From the NCBI GenBank assembly GCA_050246995.1, contig JBFWVA010000003.1:372001-436000 (forward strand): a stretch of 64,000 nt of DNA, read 5' to 3'. A program made the translations under genes and the position numbers. This DNA comes from SHVO01 sp050246995 (GTDB taxonomy: Bacteria > Pseudomonadota > Alphaproteobacteria > Rhodospirillales > Rhodospirillaceae). This document shows positions 35,047-43,696 of this stretch, piece after piece. Numbering within the stretch: the first letter of the stretch is position 1; the number at the start of each line of letters is the position of its first letter. Below the pieces are notes generated by a model. It made no database searches. It was given only the letters and a program-made list of their open reading frames with translations, and was not told the DNA's origin.

Positions 35047-35655
35047 ATGCTGTTCATGTCCACCACGCTGCTCCTGAGTTTCCTGACCTTCGCCCTGGTG
35101 TCTTCGATCACGCCCGGACCGAACAACGCCATGCTCATGGCGTCGGGCGCCAACTTCGGCTTCCGCTCAACCTTGCCGCACTTCGCCGGCGTGACTTTGG
35201 GCTTCGCGGCCATGGTGATCCTGGTGGGGCTCGGCCTCGCCGGCATCTTCGCCGCCGCTCCGTGGCTGTACGGCGTGCTGCGTTGGGTCGGCGCGGCTTA
35301 TCTTCTGTTCTTCGCCTATAAGATCGCAACGGCGCGCGGGCTAGGTTCGTCCGAGGGCACCAGCCGCCCGGTGACCTTCTGGCAGGCCTTGGCGTTCCAG
35401 TGGGTGAACCCGAAAGTTTGGACCATGGTCGCGAGCGCCATCACGGCCTTCGCGCCCGCCCATCCGACCTTTGGTCATATCGCGCTGATCACATTCCTGT
35501 TCTTCCTGGTGGGTCTTCCGTGCTCGCTCATCTGGATGATCTTCGGAATCGGCCTCAAGAATTTCCTGAACCGCCCGGCGGCCCTTCGCACCTTCAACGT
35601 GACTATGGCGGTTCTGCTCGTCATTTCGCTGTATCCGCTGATTCAAGGGCTTTAA
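35047..35655 (+). CDS. LysE-family amino-acid/threonine exporter
   Basis: 202 residues, about six membrane helices. The family signature is SSITPGPNNAMLMASGANFGFRS near the N-terminus, and FQWVNPKVWTMVASAITAF in the middle. LysE/RhtB proteins export basic amino acids, homoserine or related metabolites; the substrate here is not evident. It stands alone between a terminator and the MarR promoter. Confidence 0.9.
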   Translation: MLFMSTTLLLSFLTFALVSSITPGPNNAMLMASGANFGFRSTLPHFAGVTLGFAAMVILVGLGLAGIFAAAPWLYGVLRWVGAAYLLFFAYKIATARGLGSSEGTSRPVTFWQALAFQWVNPKVWTMVASAITAFAPAHPTFGHIALITFLFFLVGLPCSLIWMIFGIGLKNFLNRPAALRTFNVTMAVLLVISLYPLIQGL

Positions 35656-35726
35656 CGCGCAACCCGCTGCGATCGCAGGGATTTTCCGCGCGTGCGCGGG
35701 AACGAGCAACAAAGTTCGCGCCTCTG

Positions 35727-35768
35727 TTGACAAGTAGTTGCCGAGGCAACTATTGTCCGGGCAACAAT
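35727..35768 (+). promoter_or_regulatory. MarR-controlled promoter with operator in the spacer
   Basis: TTGACA (35727-35732), an 18-bp spacer and TATTGT (35751-35756) form a good sigma-70 promoter. The spacer carries the perfect dyad TAGTTGCCGAGGCAACTA (35735-35752), and a second, imperfect dyad ATTGTCCGGGCAACAAT follows (35752-35768). Both share GCAAC half-sites. The downstream MarR protein very probably binds here and blocks its own operon. Confidence 0.75.
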
Positions 35769-35780
35769 TTAGAGGGTTGC

Positions 35781-36272
35781 ATGCCTTTCTATAAACCGGG
35801 GACGTTCAACGCCTCGCGCTCAGTGGGCTATCTGATCAAACGGATCAACGCCCTGATGGGGCCGCGGATCGAAGCGCAGTTCGCGGGCGCCGAACTCACG
35901 TTCACGCAGTGGGTGGTGTTAATGCACCTGTGTTACGGCGGCGGCGATACCTGCGCAGATATCGCGGCCAACATGAACCACGATGCCGGCGCGTTGACCC
36001 GTATTGTCGACCAGATGGAAAAGCGCGGCGTTCTGACAAGGGTGCGCAGCACCAAGGACCGCCGGGTCGTTCACTTAAAAATGACTCCTAAAGGCAAAGC
36101 GTTGGCCAAATCGTTGACGCCGCGCGTGATGAACTTCTGGAATCTCATCCTTACGGAATTCACCGAGGCTGAAGCGCTGACGTTGATCGGCCTGTTGTCC
36201 CGGCTTAATGCCCGGCTCGATGCCGAGCCGATTGCCGCGCTCGCGCCGGCTAAAAAGAGGAAGTCCGCATGA
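35781..36272 (+). CDS. MarR-family transcriptional regulator
   Basis: 163 residues. Start ATG at 35781 with AGAGGG upstream. Winged helix-turn-helix: LTFTQWVVLMHL, CADIAANMNHDAGALTRIVDQMEKRGVLTR, then the wing RSTKDRRVVHLKMTPKG. First gene of a drug efflux operon; such regulators release DNA on binding phenolic or drug-like ligands. Its stop overlaps the next start by 4 bp. Confidence 0.93.
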   Translation: MPFYKPGTFNASRSVGYLIKRINALMGPRIEAQFAGAELTFTQWVVLMHLCYGGGDTCADIAANMNHDAGALTRIVDQMEKRGVLTRVRSTKDRRVVHLKMTPKGKALAKSLTPRVMNFWNLILTEFTEAEALTLIGLLSRLNARLDAEPIAALAPAKKRKSA

Positions 36273-37708
36273 CGCCCATATCCTACCGCACAGCGACGGC
36301 GGTTGCCGGCTTTGTACTCGCTGGGTGCGTGGCCACTCCGCCGACGACCCCGCAAGTCGCGCAGCGCGCTTTCGACAGCGTGGGGCTTGGCGCGCAGCCC
36401 GGCCCGGCGATCGGCGATCATTGGTGGTCAGCCTTTGGCGATCTGCAGCTTGATCGGCTGGTTGAGACGGCGCTGACCGGCAATCCGACGCTGGCCGGCG
36501 CCGATGCCCGCTTGCGGGTCGCGCAATCGATGCTCTCCGAAAGCCGGGCGGCGACTTATCCGCAAGCGACGTTCGATGTTCAGGAGCAGTACACGCGGTT
36601 CAGCGAGACTTACATGATCCCGCCGCCGATCGGCGGCACCACCCGTTGGTTCGGCACTGTGCAGGCCAATTTGAATTGGTCCTTGGACATTGTCGGCAAG
36701 CAGAAAATCCAGATCGAGCGTGCCCGCGCAACCACGCAGGCGGCGGCTTTGGATGCCGCCGGCGCGCGTCTCGCGCTCGCGGGGGCCGTCACCCAAGCCT
36801 ATATCGCGCTGGACCGGGCCTACGTGCTGGCCGATGTCGCTGAAGAGACCTTGAAGCAGCGCCAGGGCATTTTCGATCTGACCGCGACGCGGTTTGAAAG
36901 CGGGCTGGATAACCCCGCGAACAATAAGGTCGCTGAAGCGCTGCTCGCGGCCGCGAAGATCGAACGCACGCTCGCGTTGGGCGCGCGCGAGATCGCCGAG
37001 CATCAGCTGGCCGCACTGACGGGGGTCGGGGCCGCTGCCCCGACGCTCGCGCGTCCGTCGTTGAAAGCGGGGGCGCTGGAGCTTCCCGCCACGCTGCCCG
37101 CCGACCTGCTCGCGCGCCGCGCCGACATCGCCGCCGCGCAGACACGCATCGCAGCCGCCATGGCGGGGCGGAAACTCGCGCAGAAAGAATTCTATCCCGA
37201 CGTGAACCTCATGGGCGCGGTGGGATGGGCATCCATTGGGCTGAGCCCGCTGTTCACCGGAGACTCGCTGCAGTATGGGGCCGGGCCGGCGATTCATCTG
37301 CCGTTGTTTGACGCGGGGCGCTTACGGGCCCAGTACGCGGCTGCGACCGCGACCCTCGATCTGGCCGTCGCGGACTATAATGAAGCTCTTCTGACAGCGG
37401 TGCGCGATACCGCCGATGCGCTCAGCACTTTAAAGACGTTGCAGACGCAAGCCGGCGACCTCGCGCATATGCGCACCGCGGCTGATGCAACCGTCGATTT
37501 GGAAGAACGGCGCTATAAGAACGGCCTCTCGCCGCTTTTGAACGTATTGAACGCCCAGGACCTCGCCATCCGCGCGCGCCGCGATAGCGCCGCTTTGTCC
37601 GCCGATCTTGCATCCAGCCGGGTTCGCCTGGTGATGGCGCTCGGCGGCGGTTTTGATCCCGCCAAAGCCCTCCCAATTTCTCTCGTTTCAGGACATGACC
37701 ATGAGTGA
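36269..37708 (+). CDS. Outer-membrane efflux factor, NodT/TolC-type lipoprotein
   Basis: 479 residues with a lipobox LAGC (Cys about 19). Two repeats of the outer-membrane efflux protein fold are recognisable, with the long helical segments ARLRVAQSMLSESRAATYPQ and RRADIAAAQTRIAAAMAGRK. It forms the exit duct of the tripartite pump with the next two genes. Overlaps marR by 4 bp and emrA by 8 bp. Confidence 0.93.
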   Translation: MTPISYRTATAVAGFVLAGCVATPPTTPQVAQRAFDSVGLGAQPGPAIGDHWWSAFGDLQLDRLVETALTGNPTLAGADARLRVAQSMLSESRAATYPQATFDVQEQYTRFSETYMIPPPIGGTTRWFGTVQANLNWSLDIVGKQKIQIERARATTQAAALDAAGARLALAGAVTQAYIALDRAYVLADVAEETLKQRQGIFDLTATRFESGLDNPANNKVAEALLAAAKIERTLALGAREIAEHQLAALTGVGAAAPTLARPSLKAGALELPATLPADLLARRADIAAAQTRIAAAMAGRKLAQKEFYPDVNLMGAVGWASIGLSPLFTGDSLQYGAGPAIHLPLFDAGRLRAQYAAATATLDLAVADYNEALLTAVRDTADALSTLKTLQTQAGDLAHMRTAADATVDLEERRYKNGLSPLLNVLNAQDLAIRARRDSAALSADLASSRVRLVMALGGGFDPAKALPISLVSGHDHE

Positions 37709-38834
37709 CATCTCCGCGAATGAAAACCCGCGCCGCAAGCTTCTGACCGGCCTTGGGGTCGTTGTCGTGGGCGCGGCCGCCGCCTACGGGCTCTACTGGT
37801 TCCTCAACGCCCGCCACTATGTCAGCACCGACGACGCGTATGTCGGCGGCGATATCGTCGCGGTGACCAGCCAGGAGAACGGCAAGGTCGTCAAGCTGCG
37901 GGCCGACAACACCCAGACTGTGAAGCGCGGTGATGTGCTGGTGGAGCTCGATCCATTGCGCGCGCGCGTCGCGATGGATGCGGCCGAGGCCGAACTGGCC
38001 CGTACCGTGCGCAGCGTTCGCGCCAAATTCTCTCGGGTCGATGAACTGCGCGCGCAGGAAGCCTCGGCGCGGATCGCGCTCACGCAGGCGCGGAGCGACC
38101 TCGCCCGCCGCCAGAAGGCCAGCGACACCATCTCCCAGGAAGAGCTGGCCCACTCGCGCGATGCGGTCACTCGCGCCGAAGCCGCGATCAATGTCATCCA
38201 GGGCGGCATCGCCCAGGCGCTTGCGGGCGTCGAGGGGACCAAAATTGCCGACAATCCGGATGTGCTGGCGGCCATCGCGCATGTGCGCAACGCCAGCATC
38301 ACGCTGAGCCATATGGAGATCACCGCAGCTGTTGATGGGGTGATTGCCCAACGCGGCGTGCAGATCGGACAAATGATCAGCACGGGAACGCCGCTGATGG
38401 CCGTCGTGCCGGTCGACGGGCTTTGGATCGATGCAAACTTCAAGGAAGGCCAGCTTGGCGAAATGCGGATCGGCCAACCGGTGACTGTGGCCGCGGATAT
38501 CTACGGCGACGATGTCACCTACCATGGCAAGGTCGTCGGTTTCGCGGCCGGAACAGGCAGCGCCTTCGCGCTGCTACCGCCGCAGAACGCTTCGGGCAAT
38601 TGGATCAAGATCGTTCAGCGCGTGCCAGTGCGTATCGCGCTGGACCCGAAGGAACTGCGCGAGCATCCCCTGCGCATCGGCCTCTCGGTTCACGCCGAGG
38701 TGGATCTGCGCGATCAGAATGGCTCCGTCATGGGCGCGTCCACACACGCGCGCGAAGTGGCCACGGAAGTGGGAGGGATTGAAGCCGCGACGGATCAAGT
38801 CATCGCGCGAATCCTGTCGGAAAACGGCGCCTAA
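37701..38834 (+). CDS. emrA: EmrA-type HlyD-family efflux adaptor
   Basis: 377 residues from ATG 37701, with AGGA 8 bp upstream (an ATG at 37695 is also possible). Single membrane helix at about 15-34, then the conserved YVSTDDAYVGGDIVAV segment of EmrA proteins, an alpha-hairpin (about 85-190), and the barrel domain with MAVVPVDGLWIDANFKEGQL. Bridges the EmrB transporter to the outer-membrane factor. Part of the MarR operon. Confidence 0.92.
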   Translation: MSDISANENPRRKLLTGLGVVVVGAAAAYGLYWFLNARHYVSTDDAYVGGDIVAVTSQENGKVVKLRADNTQTVKRGDVLVELDPLRARVAMDAAEAELARTVRSVRAKFSRVDELRAQEASARIALTQARSDLARRQKASDTISQEELAHSRDAVTRAEAAINVIQGGIAQALAGVEGTKIADNPDVLAAIAHVRNASITLSHMEITAAVDGVIAQRGVQIGQMISTGTPLMAVVPVDGLWIDANFKEGQLGEMRIGQPVTVAADIYGDDVTYHGKVVGFAAGTGSAFALLPPQNASGNWIKIVQRVPVRIALDPKELREHPLRIGLSVHAEVDLRDQNGSVMGASTHAREVATEVGGIEAATDQVIARILSENGA

Positions 38835-38837
38835 TCC

Positions 38838-40382
38838 ATGTCCGGGCCGGGACAACAGACGCCGCTCAGCGGCGCGCAGCTTGCGATCACATCTGTCGCG
38901 CTCGCGCTCGGCACCTTCATGCAGGTGCTGGACACGACCATCGCCAACGTCTCCTTGCCCACCATTGCGGGGAATCTCGGCGCCAGCACCAGCCAGGGTA
39001 CGTGGGTGATCACGTCTTTCGCGGTGGCCAATGGCGTCGCTGTTCCTTTAACCGGCTGGCTGATGGGGCGCTTCGGCGTGGTGCGCACCTTCGTGACCTC
39101 GGTGCTGCTGTTCACCCTGGCTTCGTTCCTGTGCGGAATCGCCTGGAGCCTTCCGGCACTCATCGTCTTCCGTATCCTTCAGGGCGCCGTATCCGGGCCG
39201 ATGATTCCGGGCTCGCAGGCGCTGCTCATCTCTATCTTTCCCCCGCAGAAGCGCGCAACGGCGCTCGGCATTTGGTCGATCACGACCCTCGTGGCGCCGA
39301 TCATCGGGCCGGTTCTCGGTGGATTCATCTCGGACAACTATCACTGGAGTTGGATATTCCTGATCAATATCCCGGTCGGGGTGGGCACGGCGTTCCTGTG
39401 CTGGGTCAACCTGTCCAAGCGCGAGACGCCCACGCGTAAACTGCCTATCGACAGCATGGGCCTCGCCTTGCTGGTCATCTGGGTCGGCGCGCTGCAGATC
39501 ATGCTCGATCTTGGCAAGGACGCCGACTGGTTTGAATCGCGCGAGATCATCACGCTTACGATCGTCTCCGTCATCGCCTGCGCCGCCTGGATCATCTGGG
39601 AACTCACGGATAAACATCCCATCGTCGATTTGTCGCTGCTCAAGCGCCGCAACTTCCTGCTTGGCACCTTGGCCTTGTGTTTAGGCTACGCGGTGTTCTT
39701 CGCGAACATCTTACTGCTGCCGTTGTGGCTGCAGACCAATGTTGGTTATAACGCGACCTGGGCGGGGCTGGTGGCTGCGCCGGGCGGGTTCATTGCGGTA
39801 TTGATCACGCCGCTGACCGCCAAGATGCTGGCGAAGTTCGATGCGCGCTGGGTCGCGACCGTTTCCTTCGTCGCGTTCGCCGCATCCTATTTTATGCGGG
39901 CGGGATATACCAACGACGCCAGCTTCTGGGATTTCGCGATCCCATTGTTGGTCAACGGCATCGCGACCGGCACCTTCTTCGTGAGCACCATCACGCTATC
40001 GCTGGACGGCATTCCGCCGGAGCGCATCCCCTCGGCGTCGGGCATCGCTAATTTCACGCGCATCACGGCCGGCAGCTTCGCGGCGCCCATCGCGACCACG
40101 ATGTGGGACCAGCGCGAGGCTCTGCACCAGAACCGCTTGGCGGAAGCGACGAGCGTGTTCAACATCAATACCCAGATCGCTTTGGACCGTTTGCACAGCT
40201 TTGGTTTCAGCGACCTTCAAGCTGCCGGCGCGCTCACGCGCACCTTACTCACCCAGGCCTATTTGCTGGCCGTGACCGATCTGTTCTGGATATCCGGATG
40301 GTTGAGCATCGTCGCGATCGGTCTGGTGTGGATGGCGCGGCGTAATAGAGGCCCCGCGAGTGGACCTGTCGCGGCAGACTAA
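38838..40382 (+). CDS. emrB: DHA2-family drug:H+ antiporter EmrB/QacA-like
   Basis: 514 residues, fourteen membrane helices. Motif D1 is LDTTIANVSLPTIAG, motif A is GWLMGRFGVVRTF, and motif C-like GLGG/GPVLGGFISDNYHW appears in helix 5. It starts 3 bp after emrA. With the adaptor and the NodT-type factor it should export hydrophobic drugs or uncouplers across both membranes. Confidence 0.94.
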   Translation: MSGPGQQTPLSGAQLAITSVALALGTFMQVLDTTIANVSLPTIAGNLGASTSQGTWVITSFAVANGVAVPLTGWLMGRFGVVRTFVTSVLLFTLASFLCGIAWSLPALIVFRILQGAVSGPMIPGSQALLISIFPPQKRATALGIWSITTLVAPIIGPVLGGFISDNYHWSWIFLINIPVGVGTAFLCWVNLSKRETPTRKLPIDSMGLALLVIWVGALQIMLDLGKDADWFESREIITLTIVSVIACAAWIIWELTDKHPIVDLSLLKRRNFLLGTLALCLGYAVFFANILLLPLWLQTNVGYNATWAGLVAAPGGFIAVLITPLTAKMLAKFDARWVATVSFVAFAASYFMRAGYTNDASFWDFAIPLLVNGIATGTFFVSTITLSLDGIPPERIPSASGIANFTRITAGSFAAPIATTMWDQREALHQNRLAEATSVFNINTQIALDRLHSFGFSDLQAAGALTRTLLTQAYLLAVTDLFWISGWLSIVAIGLVWMARRNRGPASGPVAAD

Positions 40383-40450
40383 TAGCGGCGAACTTCGTAC
40401 GGTTCACATCCGAAACGCGTTCAAAAAAACGCCTTATTCAGCGGGTATCC

Positions 40451-40693
40451 ATGTTCAGAGCCCGCGGTTTGGCTGCCGCGGGGCTATTCCAGGAGTTCGT
40501 TGATTTGACCGAGATCGACATCCGTCTTGCCGGACAGCGTTTGATTGCGGCTTACGGCACAGAGGCTTGGTTCATCGCCGCCGACCTCGCAGTGGCGGCG
40601 GCGCGCGCGGGCAACGATAGCGCGGCGGATTTGTGCAACCGGATCGCTCAAGCCATTGAAGAGATGGGCATCACACAATACCGCGTGCAATAG
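40451..40693 (+). CDS. Small helical protein (80 aa), DUF6961-like
   Basis: After a variable N-terminus, the core AGQRLIAAYGTEAWFIAADLAVAAARAGNDSAADLCNRI is cut here only in length; its pattern of two amphipathic helices ending AIEEM resembles a family of short alphaproteobacterial proteins with the form LI..HG..A...A..RADEL...GD....W..I..AIEEL. No function is known. The start may be the ATG at 40451 or internal. A terminator follows at 40759. Confidence 0.55.
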   Translation: MFRARGLAAAGLFQEFVDLTEIDIRLAGQRLIAAYGTEAWFIAADLAVAAARAGNDSAADLCNRIAQAIEEMGITQYRVQ

Positions 40694-40758
40694 AACCCGT
40701 TAAGCGTCTGCATGTAATCGGCGCAGGAAATTACGTCCGCGGCGTGGGACCAAAAAGG

Positions 40759-40792
40759 AAAGGGCGAGATGTAAACACCCCGCCCTTTTTTT
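40759..40792. terminator. Rho-independent terminator
   Basis: AAAGGGCG / CGCCCTTT stem with a 14-nt loop and a run of seven T. Lies between the 80-aa gene and the convergent secreted-protein gene, so it may serve both. Confidence 0.8.
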
Positions 40793-40809
40793 GAGTGATG
40801 CCGCCGCTG

Positions 40810-41274
40810 TTAATTGGATGGCGGGCTGCTCGGCTGCACTGCACCTTTCACGCCGGCTTCATTCGACTTCAGGTCATTACGCAGCGGGGTTTGGGTGAGG
40901 CGCGCTTCATAGCGCTTGTGAACCGTCATCTGTTCATCGCCCGTCGTAGCTTTCAGCATATCCGACGAGCAATCGGCCTGTTCTTTGGCTGAAAGGCGCG
41001 TGTCCGAGCAAATGAGCGCGGAAGTGGCGATCGTTGGCGAGGAGCCGGTGGTCGCCGACGCACCGGAACGAGGTTCGACAACAACTTGGGTCGATGGAGT
41101 GGTCGACGGTACCTGGATGCGTTCCTGGGTCACGACGATGTTGGAGTCTGCGTTCTTCACGCCGGCTTCATTAGAGCGCAGATCGTTGCGCAGCGGGGTA
41201 GAGGTGGGCTCGGACGCGAACGTCGGGACCGCAAAAGCGGAAGCGAGCAGCGCACCAATGAGAAGTTTCTTCAT
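40810..41274 (-). CDS. Secreted protein with duplicated TPLRNDL motif
   Basis: 154 residues. Signal peptide to about residue 20 (FAVPTFA-SE). The motif TPLRNDLRSNEAGVK occurs just after the signal (about 26-40) and again near the C-terminus as TPLRNDLKSNEAGVKGA (about 130-146). Between them are a Ser/Thr/Val-rich linker and a segment with two cysteines, CSDTRLSAKEQADC. I recognise no family. The segment from the Cys pair to the C-terminus aligns with the next gene upstream. AAGGAG precedes the ATG. Probably periplasmic. Confidence 0.75.
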   Translation of the reverse strand: MKKLLIGALLASAFAVPTFASEPTSTPLRNDLRSNEAGVKNADSNIVVTQERIQVPSTTPSTQVVVEPRSGASATTGSSPTIATSALICSDTRLSAKEQADCSSDMLKATTGDEQMTVHKRYEARLTQTPLRNDLKSNEAGVKGAVQPSSPPSN

Positions 41275-41462
41275 GGATAGATCTCCTTTTTCTTCGTGAT
41301 GCGGCCTTCACGACCACACTTGAGAGCTAACCACTGAATTATGGTGATTGTTCGGGAATCCCTTGTTTTATTGCGCCATATTCAACTCCTGCGGCACGCG
41401 CCGTCCGGGTGCACGCGCGATTTCGTGCGCAGCGTGAGAATACCGCACGGCTGTTCGCGGAC

Positions 41463-41732
41463 CTACTGGTGGCGGGCGCCTTTAACGCCCGCTTCCTCGG
41501 AACGGAGGTCGTTGCGTAAGGGAGTCATATTGTTGAGGACCCAGTAGTAGCTGGACATCACGCGCTGGCGTTCGCGGTCCGATTTTGCCATGCGCATCTC
41601 TTCGCGGCAGTCTTTTTGCTCGATGGGTTTGAGCCGCGCATCGCTACAGAAGGTTTCGGGGCTGACGTTCTGCCCAAAGGCCGGGATCGCTGATATGGAA
41701 GTAAGAACGGCGCCGATAACGAAAGCTTTCAT
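41463..41732 (-). CDS. Small secreted paralogue with one TPLRNDL motif
   Basis: 89 residues from ATG 41732 (AAGGAGA upstream). Signal peptide to about residue 20 (IPAFG-QN). The mature part is CSDARLKPIEQKDC, a helical spacer rich in Arg/Glu/Ser, then MTPLRNDLRSEEAGVKGA at the C-terminus. Same order and spacing as the C-terminal half of the neighbouring 154-residue protein, so the two are paralogues; the leader sequences before their starts are also alike. Function unknown. Confidence 0.72.
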   Translation of the reverse strand: MKAFVIGAVLTSISAIPAFGQNVSPETFCSDARLKPIEQKDCREEMRMAKSDRERQRVMSSYYWVLNNMTPLRNDLRSEEAGVKGARHQ

Positions 41733-41851
41733 GGATCGTCTCCTTGAAAGGGGCGGCACGGAAGCGAACATATTCTAACAGAATTGACGGGGAACGGGAG
41801 TGCGCCGATCGCGTTGAATTTTCGAATGAATATTCGCGAGACCCGGTCCGC

Positions 41852-42082
41852 ATGCGGAAAATCATCGAATTCGACCCCGAAAGCTACGACGCGCTCGTCC
41901 TGCTGGCGCGCGACCGGATGAGTTCGCTTCAGGAACTGGCCGATGAGGCGTTCCGCGATGTTCTTGTGAAACACGGAAGGCCGACGTCGCTCAAAGACGC
42001 ATTAAGGCGGAGCCTGAAGAAGACGCCGCCTAAACGCGGCGCTAACCGACCTGGGCGCCGAGGCGAGGCCAGACCGTCGTGA
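41852..42082 (+). CDS. Small basic protein (76 aa), possibly ribbon-helix-helix
   Basis: Starts MRKIIEFDPESYDALVLLAR, with a short beta strand followed by two helices (SSLQELADEAFRDVLVKHG), the outline of a ribbon-helix-helix DNA-binding fold; the C-terminus is very basic (KKTPPKRGANRPGRRG). Its 3' end overlaps the convergent peroxiredoxin gene by 41 bp. No partner toxin gene is adjacent. Fold assignment is by pattern only. Confidence 0.55.
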   Translation: MRKIIEFDPESYDALVLLARDRMSSLQELADEAFRDVLVKHGRPTSLKDALRRSLKKTPPKRGANRPGRRGEARPS

Positions 42083-42599
42083 GATAATTCACGATCGTAT
42101 CCGGGTCCGTGGTTTCGTACGGGTCTTGATCGGCGCCATCGTCGTTGATGCCAGGTTCCTCGAACCACTTTTCGATGACGCCGTCGTGTACGACCATGGC
42201 GTAGCGCCAGCTGCGGTAGCCGAAGCCTAGATGCTCTTTATTAACCAGCATGCCCATGCGGCGCGTGAAATGGCCCGAGCCGTCGGGAATCATCTTTACG
42301 TTCTTGATATTCAGCATCTTCGCCCATTGGAACATGACGAAGGCGTCGTTCACGCTGATGCAATAGACTTCGTCGATCTTGAGGCGGCGGATTTCTTCGT
42401 AGGCGGCCTCGTAACCCGGGCACTGTTTGGACGAGCAGGTCGGGGTGTACGCGCCTGGAAGAGAGAAGACGACCGCTCTTTTGCCCGCAAAAAAGTCGGC
42501 GGTCGTACGGTCCTGCCAGCGATAGGGATTGGGCCCAGATATGCTCTCGTCACGCACACGGGTCTTGAAGACCACGTCGGGCAGCCGCCGTCCTTCCAT
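42042..42599 (-). CDS. Peroxiredoxin, Prx5 type
   Basis: 185 residues. Peroxidatic cysteine in LPGAYTPTCSSKQCPGYE, the Prx5/AhpE-like signature, with preceding AVVFS strand and following CISVNDAFVMFQWAK. The central segment around KEHLGFGYRSWRYAMVV is typical for the type. No signal peptide: cytosolic reduction of peroxides, using glutathione or thioredoxin. No glutaredoxin domain is fused. Confidence 0.92.
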   Translation of the reverse strand: MEGRRLPDVVFKTRVRDESISGPNPYRWQDRTTADFFAGKRAVVFSLPGAYTPTCSSKQCPGYEAAYEEIRRLKIDEVYCISVNDAFVMFQWAKMLNIKNVKMIPDGSGHFTRRMGMLVNKEHLGFGYRSWRYAMVVHDGVIEKWFEEPGINDDGADQDPYETTDPDTIVNYLTTVWPRLGAQVG

Positions 42600-42649
42600 G
42601 GGTGTCCTCCGGGTTAAGGTGGTGCGCCCAAAAGGGGCAACACATACAC

Positions 42650-43033
42650 TTAACTCGCGCGGACAATCACTGTTCCCACCGGCATCAGGCTCAAGCGCGC
42701 CAGCTTAAGGTGAGCCCACGCGAACGGCAGGCCGATGATGGTGATGCCAAGGATCACGGCCCAGAACAGATGACCGAGGGCCAGCCACCAGCCCGCTAGG
42801 ACGAACCAGACGATATTGCCGATGAAGCTGAGCGCGCCCGCCTCTCTGTGCTCCTCAACCGTTTGGCCAAACGGGAGAAGCGTGTAGAGCGCGATACGGA
42901 ACGCGGCGGGAGCCCAGGGCAGGCCAATGATCGTAATGGCGATCACGCATCCGGCGATGAACCAACCCGCCGCCATTGCGAAGCCGCCAAAGATGATCCA
43001 GACGACATTTAAGAGAAGCGATCCGGGTCCCAT
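42650..43033 (-). CDS. YccF-family inner-membrane protein
   Basis: 127 residues made of two tandem halves, each with GxxxFxxxxxxITIIGLPWA-like sequence (AITIIGLPWAPAAFRIA and LGITIIGLPFAWAHLKLA), the YccF duplication. About four membrane helices. Role unknown in the whole family. Confidence 0.88.
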   Translation of the reverse strand: MGPGSLLLNVVWIIFGGFAMAAGWFIAGCVIAITIIGLPWAPAAFRIALYTLLPFGQTVEEHREAGALSFIGNIVWFVLAGWWLALGHLFWAVILGITIIGLPFAWAHLKLARLSLMPVGTVIVRAS

Positions 43034-43044
43034 GAGCGTTCCTT

Positions 43045-43080
43045 GGAAAGAAAAGAGGCCGCGGGTTATGCCCCGCGGCC
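43045..43080 (-). terminator. Rho-independent terminator of the DUF1993 gene
   Basis: GGCCGCGGG / CCCGCGGCC stem (43057-43080) followed on the minus strand by TCTTTTCTTT. Located just after the stop codon at 43090. Confidence 0.8.
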
Positions 43081-43089
43081 CTTGTCCGG

Positions 43090-43593
43090 CTAGTTGCCGA
43101 GATAATCGCGCTTACCGATTTCGACGCCGGCGTGGCGCAGGATCGCGTACGTCGCGGTCGCGTGGAAATAGAAGTTCGGCAGCACGAAGTCGGTGAGATA
43201 ATCGAGGCCTTTAAAGTGCAGTTCGCGCGGACCCGCCTTCAGGGTGATGTCGCGAGTTTCGCAACCCTGGAACTGCTCCGGCTTCAAACCTTCGAGGAAC
43301 GCGATGGTCTTGCCGATGCGCGCCTTCAGGTCCTCGATGGTGGTCTCGTTGTCCGGGAACGACGGGACTTCGACACCGGCAAGGCGCGCGCCGCATCCCT
43401 TGGCGCCGTCGCTCATGATCTGGACCTGACGGGCCAGCGGAAACATGTCGGGGGCAAGGCGGTAGCTGGCGAGCACGGTCGGTTCGACTTTCTTGGCGGC
43501 GCAGAAGGCGGCGGCTTTGTCGAGAATGGCGGTCATATTCTTCATATAGCGAATCATGACCGGAACGGACGCATTGTACATATTGATAGTCAT
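43090..43593 (-). CDS. DUF1993 domain protein
   Basis: 167 residues. Four-helix DinB-like fold in outline: MYNASVPVMIRYMKNMTAILDKA at the start, LAPDMFPLARQVQIMSDGAKGC, PDNETTIEDLKARIGKTIAFL, and FYFHATATYAILRHAGVEIGKRDYLG at the end, all family hallmarks. Function unknown; cytosolic. Own terminator. Confidence 0.92.
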   Translation of the reverse strand: MTINMYNASVPVMIRYMKNMTAILDKAAAFCAAKKVEPTVLASYRLAPDMFPLARQVQIMSDGAKGCGARLAGVEVPSFPDNETTIEDLKARIGKTIAFLEGLKPEQFQGCETRDITLKAGPRELHFKGLDYLTDFVLPNFYFHATATYAILRHAGVEIGKRDYLGN

Positions 43594-43696
43594 CGTGGAT
43601 TTCCCCTCGTGGACGAATTTGAAAGCAATGTCCTATTCGTCCATAGTTCGAGACGCATTTCCAGCCAAATTCGCGTGGCTCAGGAGACGAAAAACC

